DNA of 64,000 nt from Azotimanducus sp965199815 (GTDB lineage: Bacteria; Pseudomonadota; Gammaproteobacteria; Pseudomonadales; Azotimanducaceae): contig CBDATE010000024.1 in NCBI GenBank assembly GCA_965199815.1, positions 62,001 to 126,000 of the forward strand, read 5' to 3'. Made by a program: the position numbers and the translations under genes. The first letter of the stretch is position 1. Every line of letters begins with the position of its first letter. This document shows, piece by piece, positions 44,001-50,531 of the stretch. A model generated the notes under the pieces. The model ran no database searches. It saw nothing but the letters and a program-made list of their open reading frames with translations, and was not told the origin of the DNA.

Positions 44001-46744
44001 TGAGTGATGGTACGGCAAGTCCGACGGACACCTTTGTGCTGACGGTGAACAAAGCCACACTGGCGATACCGGTGGTGACGGTTTCGGCGCAGGATGGGGA
44101 GTTAACGGCTACCTGGGGAGGAATAGCGAACGCGGCGAGTTACGAGGTTGAGTACAAGCAGAGCACATCGGATACCTGGTTGGGCAATGACGACGACACA
44201 TCGCCGGCGGAGATTGACAGTCTGACCAATGGCACGGAATACGATGTGCGTGTGCGGGCGAAGGCGGCATCAAGTTCGACGACCTATGAGGACAGTGCGT
44301 GGTCGGATGTTGTGAAGGGGACACCGGTTGCGGATGATGTAGCACCGATCATCACGCCGACGCAGGTGAGCAACCTGCAGGTGAGTGCGGGTGACGGGTC
44401 GCTCGAGGTGAGTTGGACGGCGGCGAGTGTGGCTCCGAACGGCTACAGCGTACGCTGGCGGGAGAAAGGGCCGGGCAATACGCTCACACCGGTGAACGAA
44501 GTGGACGGTACCTCCTTCACGATTCCCGATCTGATCAACGGTCAGGAGTATGTGGTGCGTGTCGAGACGCGCACCGCGGCGGATGATGGCGTACAGGGTG
44601 GCACAGTGGTGACAACCACGGGAACGCCTGTGGAAGATGAGTCGGCCGTCACACCGACGCAGGTGAGCAACCTGCAGGTGAGCGCGGGTGACGGGTCGCT
44701 CGAGGTGAGCTGGGCGGCGGCGAGTGTGGCTCCGAATGGCTACAGCGTCCGCTGGCGCGAGAAAGGACCGGGCAACGCGCTCACGCCGGTGAACAGGGTG
44801 ACGGGTACATCCTTCGCGATTCCCGATCTGAGCAACGATCAGGAGTATGTGGTGCGTGTCGAGACGCGCACCGCAGCGGATGACGGTGTACAGGGTGGCA
44901 CAGTGGTGACGGTCACGGGAACGCCTGTGGAAGACGAGGTCGCGCCGCCGCCACCTCCGCCCACGCCCACACCTCCGGCTGTTGACGAGCGGGGCTTGCC
45001 GAGGGTGAGCATTGAAGATGCGTCAGCCATGGAGGGGGATGATCTGGAGTTCCGGGTGACGCTCTCCAAGGCAGTGCAGCATCGGGTGAAGGTGTACTGG
45101 GCGACGCGGCCGGGAACGGCGCGGGCGGACCGGGACTATAAGTCAGCGGCTGGTGCGGTGGTGTTCAGGCCGGGCGTGACGGAGCGCAGGATTCGCGTGG
45201 AGACGCTGGATGATGATCACAACGACCCGGATGAGACGATGCAGGTACGCCTGTCGAGTCCGCGCGGGGTGTTGATAGCGGATGGCATAGCGACTGGCAC
45301 GATAACCAACTGGGATGCGCTGCCGGTGGCATGGCTGGCGCGCTTCGGGCGAGCAATGACGGAGCAGGCGCTCGAGGGTGTCGAGCAGCGGCTGACGGCT
45401 CCGCGGGAAGCGGGGACGCAGGGTACTGTGGCCGGGATGACGCTTGATTCGCTCGGGCTGTTTGCTGACGGGGCAAGTGCCTGGCCGCCTGCCGGGGATG
45501 TCTCGGGGGAAGGTTCAAGGGAGATGCTCGGCGGCGACCTATTGACCACGAGCAACTTCACGCACACGGGCGCGATGGATGCAGCCGGTGGCAGCCTTGC
45601 CTTCTGGGGTCGGGGTGCCCGCGCGGACTTCCGCGGACTTGATGGTATGGTGCATCTTGATGGCCAGACAGAAACCGCCACTCTGGGAGCGGACTATGCC
45701 AGAGATGAGTGGCTGACCGGTGTCATGCTGACGAGCAGTCGCGGCACTGGCGGGTATCAGGGCGTGGCGAGCGGCGAGGTCGAGGTCTCTCTGAATGCAG
45801 CGATACCCTATGGTTCCTACCGGTTTTCGGAGCGGCTGGATGTGTGGGGCGCTGTCGGGCGTGGCACGGGTGCACTGACGCTCACGCCGGAGGGTGAGGG
45901 CAGCATCGAGGCTGATCTTGACTGGAGCATGGTGTCGGCTGGGCTGCGCGGCGGGTTGTTCGGGGCGGCGGGACATGGTCCGGCAGTGACGCTGGTATCG
46001 GATGTGCTCTGGTCGCGCACTGGGTCGGGTCGAGTGGAAGCGGGTGAGGGGCATTCGAGCTTGGCCTCGTCCGAGGCAGATACTTCGCGGCTGCGGCTGG
46101 GTCTCGAGGGGAGTTGGGCGGTGACGCTCGGGAATGTCGGTGCGGTGACACCGAAGCTGGAAGCGGGAGCGCGCCATGACGACGGCGATGCCGAGCAAGG
46201 CTTCGGAGTGGAAGTCGGCGGCGGTCTGGCGTGGACGCTGCCCGCACTTGGGCTGACACTTGATGTGTCCGGTCGTACCTTGGTGACGCATGAGGATGCC
46301 GGGCAGGAAGCGCACGGGTTCTCGGCGGCGCTGAACTTTGATCCGAGCGCGGCGAGTACGCGCGGCTTCACGCTGAACCTGCGTCAGGACATCGGCGGGC
46401 CGTCGAGTGGCGGGGTACAGGCGCTGTTCGCCTCGGATCTTCCCGGCGTTGGCGTGGGTGGTGGCGCTGCTGGCAGTCGCTGGACGCTGGAGACGGCTTA
46501 CGGGCTGGCGGCCTACGGCGACAGGTTCACGCTGAGTCCGACCTTCGGCCTGGCTGCTTCCGATACCTCGGTTGACTTTCACCTCGGCTGGCAACTGATG
46601 CCGGAGCTCAGTGAAGATGCGCTGAATTTCTCGCTGACGTTCAAGGTCACGCGCCGCGAGCTGCTCGATAGTATTGACAGCATCGGCACACTGGAGCACG
46701 GCCCCGAGCACGGAGTACACATGGAGGTAAGCGCTCGCTGGTAG
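35036..46744 (+). CDS. Giant modular autotransporter adhesin (Calx-beta/VCBS/FN3/Ig-like, C-terminal beta-barrel)
   Basis: A 3902-codon surface protein. An N-terminal extension containing six prolines from a 20-C tract precedes a signal peptide (about 56-76, ending SAHA-Q). The passenger has roughly 100-residue repeats with SANVT.AIARNS and TFTHTASSTDT (about 200-760), a VCBS-like domain (770-867), two Calx-beta domains (870-1145), FN3 and Ig-like domains, and nearly identical FN3 / cadherin-like / He_PIG cassettes of about 296 residues (1435-3000). Two duplicate FN3 domains, a Pro-rich linker (about 3304-3320) and a Calx-beta domain (to 3425) follow. A helix (RFGRAMTEQALEGVEQRL) and a 12-to-14-strand-like barrel ending SARW complete a type V translocator. 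Calx-beta/cadherin-like parts suggest calcium-dependent stiffening; adhesion is inferred. Confidence 0.88.
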   Translation: MRTLISMLEFMPTFMKVPGKTLVRNILMNSGLVNSGSRQTCRESCSHSTPPPPPPFAHISLITLLACLTLSASAHAQVSITSISITSTPEADQSYEPGEKITIGVQLAPGSASVSATPRPTLSLTVGSNTRTATAASSFFDFPVPGSPRLNFEYEVQASDKDANGISIPENPITKGGTGNLANVNVNHAGLTDQSGHKVNAVVGVKLSTTTTAVAEGASETYSVKLRSAPSANVTLAIARNSGGDADLSVSPASLTFTPDNWSTEQTVTVTARADTDSSYGSASFTHTASSTDTSYNNITASLAVASIPDSHVRVSRAALALWPGHTGTYTVKLAQAPSANVTVAIARNSSGDADLSVSPTSLTFTPVNWSTAQTVTVTARADTDSSYGSATFTHTASSTDTTYNSITTSVEVTTIAPPAIDSISITSDPGSDQTYVVGDTITVAVSFTKRIFVDSTVGAGVNLSLSIGGSVKTLTYSGVSNLRNRRIPFRYTVRLGDSDTDGISIPANPLRVPAGNSIRATAEGQQVAPLVNADLSYAGLADQAGHKVDGLVRSVDVSNGTLTVTEGATATYAVKLGKAPSANVTLAIARNSSGDADLSVNPASLTFTPSNWDTEQTVTVSAAEDTDNTDGSATFTHTASSTDTGYDGLTASVVVTEDDSEGPSVLVSKEALTVGETTPGTYTVQLRTEPSANVTIAITRDSGGDADLSVSPSSLTFTSGNWSTGQTVTVTARGDTDSNYGSASFTHTASSTDTGYAGLTASVVVTAYEVVTRTGTVTEDDTTANTASGAVPGEFPVGTTDVTFSAGFTYGTFTIKADRTWTYTLDNTRAATQALQAGQTATETYRLENTAQTAEFAITITINGADDGLTLRIAPVAGNGVTIPSSDAQRGEIDEDAASGTVTLAVTLFAPSTEAVTVAYATADFSSNTATAGTDYTAASGTLTFAAGETRKTITVSISDDVNRERDELFKVGLSSATGGAIIATTGSEATILIKDDDPLPKATITASVPGLTNTGAPGATENTPEGFLSVAEGDSGNTDITFTVTLEGTDYSVASFRVDSTDGSATGNEDYRQVVSPPFPFGIVNIAPGQTTGTFTLSVVGDENYEPDETLFLRFLHSQFGTITNSADDRGFRVEVTITNDDAVMATSASNLQARPAGSGNLAVSWDPAFGAPNGYSVRWRKASESDTALSAVNTVTANSYTITGLDNDTSYHVRLDTRNLANDGIASDTSLTTAATPTAGAAPTVTAIANQSARVGESFEVDVDATPGTAGDSLQYQAASSAPAVATVTPTALTAHSASSTVRVTPVAAGTATITVTVSDGTEVGTQTFDVTVSQVTLGYSAPPPTLTVDTPITALTATATGFGSATVAYAVTTGTLPAGLNINATTGAITGTPTAANTSTTTVTVTATAGSGMDTQTATADITFPAVGKATLAKPTNLAVKANSNTRTGFTVTWDAVPNAAGYTATAVQGSNSFTGAVSVPSSGPEAAFTGLTANTAYTVTVTATGDANYSMSEASDGFDVTTAANQVPTVGTAIPDQTATVGTTFEYSFPAGTFSDADSDSLTYTAQQTDGTTDSALPTWLTFTASERKLAGTPQSGDTGTLMVKVTASDGTASVSDTFDIVVSVADTAPAFAGGTTIADKTFTVDAEITAFTLPEATGGNGTVSYTLTPDLPTGLSLDTSTREVSGTPTAAATATTYTWRASDSDSNTANSDSSALTFMLTVNKATLATPSNLALKANTQSKTSFTVTWDAVTNATGYTATATPSGGSAVTGTVSVPSSGPEAAFTGLTAGTTYTVSVVAMGNTANYEASTAATLSQATAANSAPTVANAIPDQTATTGTAFSFTLPAGTFSDADSGDSLTYTAQQTDGTTDSALPTWLGFTAGTGVFSGTPTSTDAGTLSVKVTASDGTASVSDTFDIVVSVADTAPAFASSATIADKTFTVDAEITAFTLPEATGGNGTISYALTPGLPTGLSLDTGTREVSGTPTAVASAATYTWRASDSDSNTADADTVTLTFQVTVGKGTLATPVVTVSAQDGKLTASWADVMNAASYEVEYKQSTSDTWLNNDDDTSPAEIDSLTNGTEYDVRVRAKVASSSTAYEDSAWSEVKKGTPVETDVAPSFGSETIAAQTWTVGTEVDVTLPAATGGNGTVSYALTPALPNGVSLDATTRKVSGTPTAVASAATYTWRASDSDSNTADADTAALTFQVTVGKGTLATPTNLGLKAGSRNKTGFTVTWDAVSNATGYTAAATPSGGTAVTGTVSVPSSGPEAVFTGLTAGTTYTVSVVATGNTANYEASTAATLSQATAANSAPTVANAIPNQAATTGTAFSFTLPAGTFSDADSGDSLTYTAQQTDGTTDSALPTWLSFTAGTGVFSGTPTSTDAGTLSVKVTASDGTASVSDTFDIVVSAADSAPAFASSATIADKTFTVDAEIIAFTLPEATGGNGTIGYALTPDLPTGLSLDTGTREVSGTPTAAAAQATYTWRASDGDSNTANTDTAALTFSVTVNKATLATPSNLALKANTRSKTGFTVTWDAVSNATGYTATAVQGSNTFTGAVTGTEATFTGLAVNTTYTVSVVATGNTVNYESSTAATLSQATSANSVPTVANAIPDQAATTGTAFSFTLPAGTFSDADSGDSLTYTAQQTDGTTDSALPTWLSFTAGTGVFSGTPTSTDTGTLSVKVTASDGTASVSDTFDIVVSAADTAPAFASGTTIADKTFTVDTEITAFTLPEATGGNGTIGYALTPDLPTGLSVDTSTREVSGTPTAAAAEATYTWRASDSDSNTANTDTAALTFSVTVNKATLATPSNLALKAGSRSKTGFTVTWDAVTNATGYTATATPSGGTAVTGTVSVPSTGPEAVFTGLTVNTAYTVSVVATGNTANYEASTAATLSQATAANVAPSIVDITNKTATFGTNLLVDVDATDTNPEDTLQYQASSSDMAVATVSPTALTALDANSQVTVVPVGAGTATITVTVSDGTASPTDTFVLTVNKATLAIPVVTVSAQDGELTATWGGIANAASYEVEYKQSTSDTWLGNDDDTSPAEIDSLTNGTEYDVRVRAKAASSSTTYEDSAWSDVVKGTPVADDVAPIITPTQVSNLQVSAGDGSLEVSWTAASVAPNGYSVRWREKGPGNTLTPVNEVDGTSFTIPDLINGQEYVVRVETRTAADDGVQGGTVVTTTGTPVEDESAVTPTQVSNLQVSAGDGSLEVSWAAASVAPNGYSVRWREKGPGNALTPVNRVTGTSFAIPDLSNDQEYVVRVETRTAADDGVQGGTVVTVTGTPVEDEVAPPPPPPTPTPPAVDERGLPRVSIEDASAMEGDDLEFRVTLSKAVQHRVKVYWATRPGTARADRDYKSAAGAVVFRPGVTERRIRVETLDDDHNDPDETMQVRLSSPRGVLIADGIATGTITNWDALPVAWLARFGRAMTEQALEGVEQRLTAPREAGTQGTVAGMTLDSLGLFADGASAWPPAGDVSGEGSREMLGGDLLTTSNFTHTGAMDAAGGSLAFWGRGARADFRGLDGMVHLDGQTETATLGADYARDEWLTGVMLTSSRGTGGYQGVASGEVEVSLNAAIPYGSYRFSERLDVWGAVGRGTGALTLTPEGEGSIEADLDWSMVSAGLRGGLFGAAGHGPAVTLVSDVLWSRTGSGRVEAGEGHSSLASSEADTSRLRLGLEGSWAVTLGNVGAVTPKLEAGARHDDGDAEQGFGVEVGGGLAWTLPALGLTLDVSGRTLVTHEDAGQEAHGFSAALNFDPSAASTRGFTLNLRQDIGGPSSGGVQALFASDLPGVGVGGGAAGSRWTLETAYGLAAYGDRFTLSPTFGLAASDTSVDFHLGWQLMPELSEDALNFSLTFKVTRRELLDSIDSIGTLEHGPEHGVHMEVSARW
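35181..35200 (+). repeat. 20-base poly-C tract in the coding region of the giant gene
   Basis: Twenty consecutive C lie between ACTCTA and TTCGCAC, coding Pro at residues 50-55 just before the signal peptide. No ATG, GTG or TTG start exists in frame between the tract and the signal-peptide core, so translation must cross it. Only lengths of 2 modulo 3 keep the frame; this copy (20) is ON. Confidence 0.95.
39337..43760 (+). repeat. Near-identical ~888-bp intragenic cassettes of the giant gene
   Basis: Copies of the FN3 / cadherin-like / He_PIG cassette begin near 39340, 40228, 41700, 42598 and 43486 (the last is partial). An extra FN3-PIG unit (41130-41697) sits between the second and third, and its FN3 recurs at about 44059. 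Long stretches are almost the same at the DNA level (for instance around GACGGGACGACGGACAGCGC), so homologous recombination could add or remove cassettes. Confidence 0.9.
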
Positions 46745-46757
46745 GCACGGCAGATAC

Positions 46758-46789
46758 GCCTCTCGGTCTCATATCCGGTGAACGAGCCC
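46758..46789 (+). repeat. Boundary repeat (five copies in 46.7-50.4 kb)
   Basis: A roughly 30-bp block with the core CTCATATCCGGYGAACGAG. Copies: 46758-46789, 47680-47714, 48262-48297, 49254-49290 and 50371-50406, all in the same orientation. Copies 1 and 3 precede the two coiled-coil genes; copies 2 and 4 follow them; copy 5 ends the duplicated region ahead of rpoZ. They mark the module borders. Confidence 0.85.
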
Positions 46790-46822
46790 ATAGGCACTGC
46801 GAGAACTGATAGAATACCGCCC

Positions 46823-47530
46823 ATGAGTACAGCACTCGCACATGACACGCACGGCTTGGTGAAGCTCCTGAGCGGGGGTGGCGATTTTACCGAAAGGCAG
46901 GCTGAGCTTCTCGTCGAGGGGCAAGTTCTTGCGTTCAGGAACAACACTGTCAATCTGGCCGCCAGGGAGAATCTGGCCTCCAAGGAGGATGTTGTATCTA
47001 TCCGGCGAGATATAGCAGCGATTCAGGCGAATATCGAGGCCCTGCGGCAGGAGACCAAAAAAGATATTGAGGCCCTGCGACAGGAGACCAAGGAGAACAT
47101 TGCGCGGCTTCAAGCGGACATTGATGCCCTGCGGCAGGAGACTAGAGAGAGCATTGCACGGCTTCAAGCGGACATTGAGGCCCTGCGGCAGGAGACTAGA
47201 GAGAGCATTGCGCGGCTTCAAGCGGAGATTGAGGCCATGCGCCTGGAGACCAGCAAGGACATTGATGCCCTGCGCCTGGAGACCAGAGAGAACATTGTGC
47301 GGCTTGAAGGGAGCATTGAAAACATGCGCCTGGAGACCAAGAAGGATATTGAGGCCATGCGCCTGGAGACCAGCAAGGACATTGTGCGGCTTGAAGGGGG
47401 CATTGAAAAGCTACGCCTGGAGAACAAGTCGAAAGTTGAAGAAGCGAGAGTCAGCCTGCTGAAATGGATGTTCACAGCCACATTCACATCCATGTTTGGG
47501 CTCGCTGGATTGATCATCGCTATGGATTGA
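46823..47530 (+). CDS. Coiled-coil membrane-anchored protein (DUF1640/CCDC90-like), paralog 1
   Basis: 235 residues. A short N-terminal domain (TLAHDTHGLVKLLSGGGDFT..., LASKEDV) resembles DUF1640/CCDC90 proteins. A long coiled coil (about 50-205) is built from 11-residue units (IEALRQETKKD, IEALRQETKEN) and 18-residue units (IARLQAD plus an 11-mer). One C-terminal transmembrane helix follows (LLKWMFTATFTSMFGLAGLI). Function is unknown; a membrane scaffold is plausible. There is no ribosome site. TAGAAT lies eight bases before the ATG, so the message may be leaderless; the same arrangement precedes paralog 2. A duplicated GGATTGATCATCGCT spans the stop. Confidence 0.75.
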   Translation: MSTALAHDTHGLVKLLSGGGDFTERQAELLVEGQVLAFRNNTVNLAARENLASKEDVVSIRRDIAAIQANIEALRQETKKDIEALRQETKENIARLQADIDALRQETRESIARLQADIEALRQETRESIARLQAEIEAMRLETSKDIDALRLETRENIVRLEGSIENMRLETKKDIEAMRLETSKDIVRLEGGIEKLRLENKSKVEEARVSLLKWMFTATFTSMFGLAGLIIAMD

Positions 47531-47717
47531 TCATCGCTGTATTGAATTGAGGTTCCTGTGACATCCTGATTCGCGCTCAAAGGGGCGGCGTGTCATCCGC
47601 AGGAGCGAAGCGCAGCTGAAAGCAACGCTACCCGCGGGATGGTGGAGTTTGCGCACTCGGCGCAAGGTGTCGCATGTCGCGCTCGCCCCTCAGTCTCATA
47701 TCCGGCGAACGAGCACA

Positions 47718-47886
47718 CCAAGCGAACCAAAAGACGGCCATTTCCGCATTGCCGAAGCGGAGTGGCTAGATGCGGAAAACAAACCCACAGCGTTGGAAGG
47801 AGTTTCTGCGGTCCTCGTACCGGCCGCTGAAGTTACCATCATTGAGTTCTTGCCCTTTCCCGATGGCCCAAAAAAAGGAGAATTGA
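47718..47886 (+). pseudogene. 3' remnant of a DUF6338-like gene
   Basis: Matches the last ~165 bases of the intact gene at 49358-49987 (PSEPKDGHFRIAEAEWLDAE region). The first 460 coding bases and the upstream region are deleted at a short CC junction (GAGCACACC joined to AAGCGAACC). One extra A in the final A-run (seven against six) shifts the frame. Not expected to be functional. Confidence 0.8.
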
Positions 47887-47889
47887 ACA

Positions 47890-48042
47890 ATGGCAAAGGA
47901 ACCGAGCGTGTCGCCCGCAAATAGCATCCGTTCAGGCGATATGACTAGAGCAGTATCAGTCCGACGACCACAGTTTGGGGTTAAGCCACCACCCCCGCCA
48001 TCACCTGAAAACCCAAGGAAGAAGCGGTCGCAACAGATATGA
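47890..48042 (+). CDS. Small proline-rich basic ORF, copy 1 (50 aa)
   Basis: Encodes MAKEPSVSPANSIRSGDMTR and on to a PPPPPSPENPRKKRSQQI tail, with AAGGAG nine bases before the ATG. The copy at 49991 differs by an in-frame 9-bp indel in the proline run and a few substitutions, which hints at coding constraint. After the TGA the same frame continues with a hydrophobic stretch (VLGTGYLVGFSTASLTALWW) up to a TAG at 48138-48140. Function unknown. Confidence 0.5.
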   Translation: MAKEPSVSPANSIRSGDMTRAVSVRRPQFGVKPPPPPSPENPRKKRSQQI

Positions 48043-48331
48043 CAGGATGTTCCCGTGCTGGGCACGGGATATCTTGTCGGCTTCTCCACCGCTTCGCTGA
48101 CCGCCCTCTGGTGGGTGCGCTGGTGCCAACTGGCGTAGCCTGAGTCTCATCGCCACGGTGCCCTGAACTCAACGGTTGTGTCGAACGCGCCAACGACACA
48201 TCTCGTATCGAATTCCGGGGCGGATTCGGCGGCGAACTCACCGTCGCCGAAGTCACCCCTGCGCTCGCCTCTCGGTCTCATATCCGGTGAACGAACCCAT
48301 AGGCACTGCGAGAACTGATAGAATACCGCCC

Positions 48332-49105
48332 ATGAGTACAGCACTCGCATATGAACAGCGGCCCATGAGTACAACACTCGCACATGACACGCACGGCTTG
48401 GTGAAGTTACTGAGCGGAGGTGGCGATTTTACCGAAAGGCAGGCCGAGCTTCTCGTCGAGGGGCAAGTTCTTGCGTTCAGGAACAACACTACCAATCTGG
48501 CCGCCAGGGAGAATCTGGCCTCCAAGGAGGATGTTGTATCTATCCGGCGAGATATAGCAGCGATTCAAGCGAATATCGAGGCCCTGCGGCAGGAGACCAA
48601 AAAAGATATTGAGGCCCTGCGGCAGGAGACCAAGGAGAACATTGCGCGGCTTCAAGCGGACATTGATGCCCTGCGGCAGGAGACTAGAGAGAGCATTGCA
48701 CGGCTTCAAGCGGACATTGAGGCCCTGCGGCAGGAGACTAGAGAGAGCATTGCGCGGCTTCAAGCGGAGATTGAGGCCCTGCGCCTGGAGACCAGCAGGG
48801 ACATTGATGCCCTGCGCCTGGAGACCAGAGAGAACATTGTGCGGCTTGAAGGGAGCATTGAAAACATGCGCCTGGAGACCAGCAAGGACATTGAGGCCAT
48901 GCGCCTCGGGACCAGCAAGGACATCGAAAAGCTGCGCATGGAGGCCAGCGAGAATGTTATACGGCTTGAAGGGAACATCGAAAAGCTGCGCCTGGAGAAC
49001 AAGTCGAAAGTTGAAGAAGCGAGAGTCAGCCTGCTGAAATGGATGTTCACAGCCACATTCACATCCATGTTTGGGCTCGCTGGATTGATCATCGCTATGG
49101 ATTGA
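48332..49105 (+). CDS. Coiled-coil membrane-anchored protein (DUF1640/CCDC90-like), paralog 2
   Basis: 257 residues, almost identical to the protein at 46823 with two expansions: an 11-residue duplication at the N-terminus (a second MSTTLAHD start at 48365 is in frame) and one extra 11-residue coil unit (IEKLRMEASEN) before the final helix. The N-domain, coiled coil and C-terminal transmembrane helix are otherwise the same. The upstream 60 bases match those of paralog 1, again with TAGAAT close to the ATG. An intact DUF6338-like gene follows 252 bases downstream. Confidence 0.75.
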   Translation: MSTALAYEQRPMSTTLAHDTHGLVKLLSGGGDFTERQAELLVEGQVLAFRNNTTNLAARENLASKEDVVSIRRDIAAIQANIEALRQETKKDIEALRQETKENIARLQADIDALRQETRESIARLQADIEALRQETRESIARLQAEIEALRLETSRDIDALRLETRENIVRLEGSIENMRLETSKDIEAMRLGTSKDIEKLRMEASENVIRLEGNIEKLRLENKSKVEEARVSLLKWMFTATFTSMFGLAGLIIAMD

Positions 49106-49357
49106 TCATCGCTGTATTGAATTGAGGTTCCTGTGACATCCTGATTCGCGCTCAAAGGGGCGGCGTGTCATCCGCAGGAGCGAAGCGCAGCTGGAAGCAA
49201 CGCTACCCGCGGGATGGTGGAGTTCGCGCACTCGCCGCAAGGGGCCGTGTGTCGCGCTCGCCCCTCAGTCCCATATCCGGCGAACGAGCACACCTGTACT
49301 TGGTGGAAGGAGATTGATATAGTGCGCTGAGTCACTTGAATCTATGGCAACCTAAAT

Positions 49358-49987
49358 ATGGTCTGGGCTTCCAGCGAGGTCGTTACCGTCTTGGCCTTCC
49401 TTCTGCCGGGGTTCATAGCCGCAGCGGTCTTCTACGCCCTCACATCACACCCTAAGTCCGGTGCGTTTGATCGCATTGTGCTCGCGCTTATACTGACGCT
49501 AGTCTGCCAGACATTCGCCGAGCTTGGTGAAACAGCCCTGTCAGCTCTGGTTGAGGCCGAAGATAGCACAACGCCAACCGAGCCCAACCAGCCGGTGTTC
49601 TCGATTGCACTGATTGGTATCGCAGTTGTTATCGGCTTATGCCTTTCGACTATTTCAAACACAGATATCTTGCACAGGATCCTACGTTGGCTTCGCGTGA
49701 CCAGAGAGACATCTTTTCCCTCGGAATGGTATTCCACGTTCGCACGGAATGCAGACAAGGCCTACATCGTTTTGCATTTGCGGAAAGGGCGGCGACTTTA
49801 CGGCTACGCGGAAGAGTGGCCAAGCGAACCAAAAGACGGCCATTTCCGCATTGCCGAAGCGGAGTGGCTAGATGCGGAAAACAAACCCACAGCGTTGGAA
49901 GGAGTTTCTGCGGTCCTCGTACCGGCCGCTGAAGTTACCATCATCGAGTTTTTGCCCTTTTCCGATGGCCCAAAAAAGGAGAATTGA
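49358..49987 (+). CDS. DUF6338-like membrane protein
   Basis: 209 residues. Two or three hydrophobic segments (about 8-28, 37-57 and 82-103) are followed by a cytosolic C-terminal domain with WYSTFARNADKAYIVLHLRK, GRRLYGYAEEWPSEPKDGHF and IAEAEWLD, which match my recollection of the DUF6338 family. Function is unknown. ATG 49358 lacks a clear ribosome site. A small proline-rich ORF starts three bases after the stop, suggesting translational coupling. Alternating polar and apolar termini give no signal peptide. Confidence 0.75.
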   Translation: MVWASSEVVTVLAFLLPGFIAAAVFYALTSHPKSGAFDRIVLALILTLVCQTFAELGETALSALVEAEDSTTPTEPNQPVFSIALIGIAVVIGLCLSTISNTDILHRILRWLRVTRETSFPSEWYSTFARNADKAYIVLHLRKGRRLYGYAEEWPSEPKDGHFRIAEAEWLDAENKPTALEGVSAVLVPAAEVTIIEFLPFSDGPKKEN

Positions 49988-49990
49988 ACA

Positions 49991-50152
49991 ATGGCAAAGG
50001 AACCGAGCGTGTCGCCCGCAAATCGCATCCGTTCAGGCGATATGACTAGAGCAGTATCCGTCCGACGACCACAGTCTGGGGTTAAGCCACCACCCCCGCC
50101 ACCCCCGCCATCACCCGAAAACCCAAGGAAGAAGCGGTCGCAACAGATATGA
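49991..50152 (+). CDS. Small proline-rich basic ORF, copy 2 (53 aa)
   Basis: Follows the DUF6338-like gene by three bases, with AAAAAGGAG upstream of its ATG. It reads MAKEPSVSPANRIRSGDMTR, then eight prolines and SPENPRKKRSQQI. In the same frame, after TGA, comes QDVLVLGTGYLVGFSTASLT, ALWWVRRCNW and more, up to 50276. A charged N-part followed by one transmembrane helix would make a credible small membrane protein, so the TGA may be an old nonsense mutation shared by both copies, or the helix may be read separately from GTG 50165. Confidence 0.55.
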   Translation: MAKEPSVSPANRIRSGDMTRAVSVRRPQSGVKPPPPPPPPSPENPRKKRSQQI

Positions 50153-50531
50153 CAGGATGTTCTCGTGCTGGGCACGGGATATCTTGTCGGCTTCTCCACC
50201 GCTTCGCTGACCGCCCTCTGGTGGGTGCGCCGGTGCAACTGGCGTAGCCTGAGTCTCATCGCCACGGTGCCCTGAACTCAACGGTTGTGTCGAACGCGCC
50301 AACGACACATCTCGTATCGAATTCCGGGGCGGATTCGGCGGCGAACCCACCGTCGCCGAAGTCGCCCCTGCGCTCGCCCCTCGGCCTCATATCCAGCGAA
50401 CGAGCACAAGAACGAGCACAGAACGAGCACGACGCGACAAACCGGTTATACTTGTCAACAGACTGGTGGCGGTTCGCGCACAGTATGTCCACCAGTACAT
50501 CCACTGATATACAGACACAGGGTTTTCATGT
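50153..50531 (+). other. Intergenic tail of the duplicated module and rpoZ leader
   Basis: Duplicates 48043-48290: the hydrophobic in-frame continuation of the small ORF, a hairpin around CGTGCTGGGCACG (50164-50178), low-complexity sequence and boundary repeat copy 5. Then AACGAGCAC occurs three times (50397-50432), and TTATAC near 50446 is a weak -10 candidate for rpoZ. No further gene is supported. Confidence 0.5.

Noticed and set aside
47041..47420. CRISPR-like regular repeats
   Set aside because: The periodicity is 33/54 bp with no unique spacers and translates in frame to coiled-coil units.
50150..50152. Selenocysteine at the in-frame TGA of the small ORF
   Set aside because: No SECIS-like hairpin with the right spacing and no catalytic context; a nonsense change or separate start is simpler.
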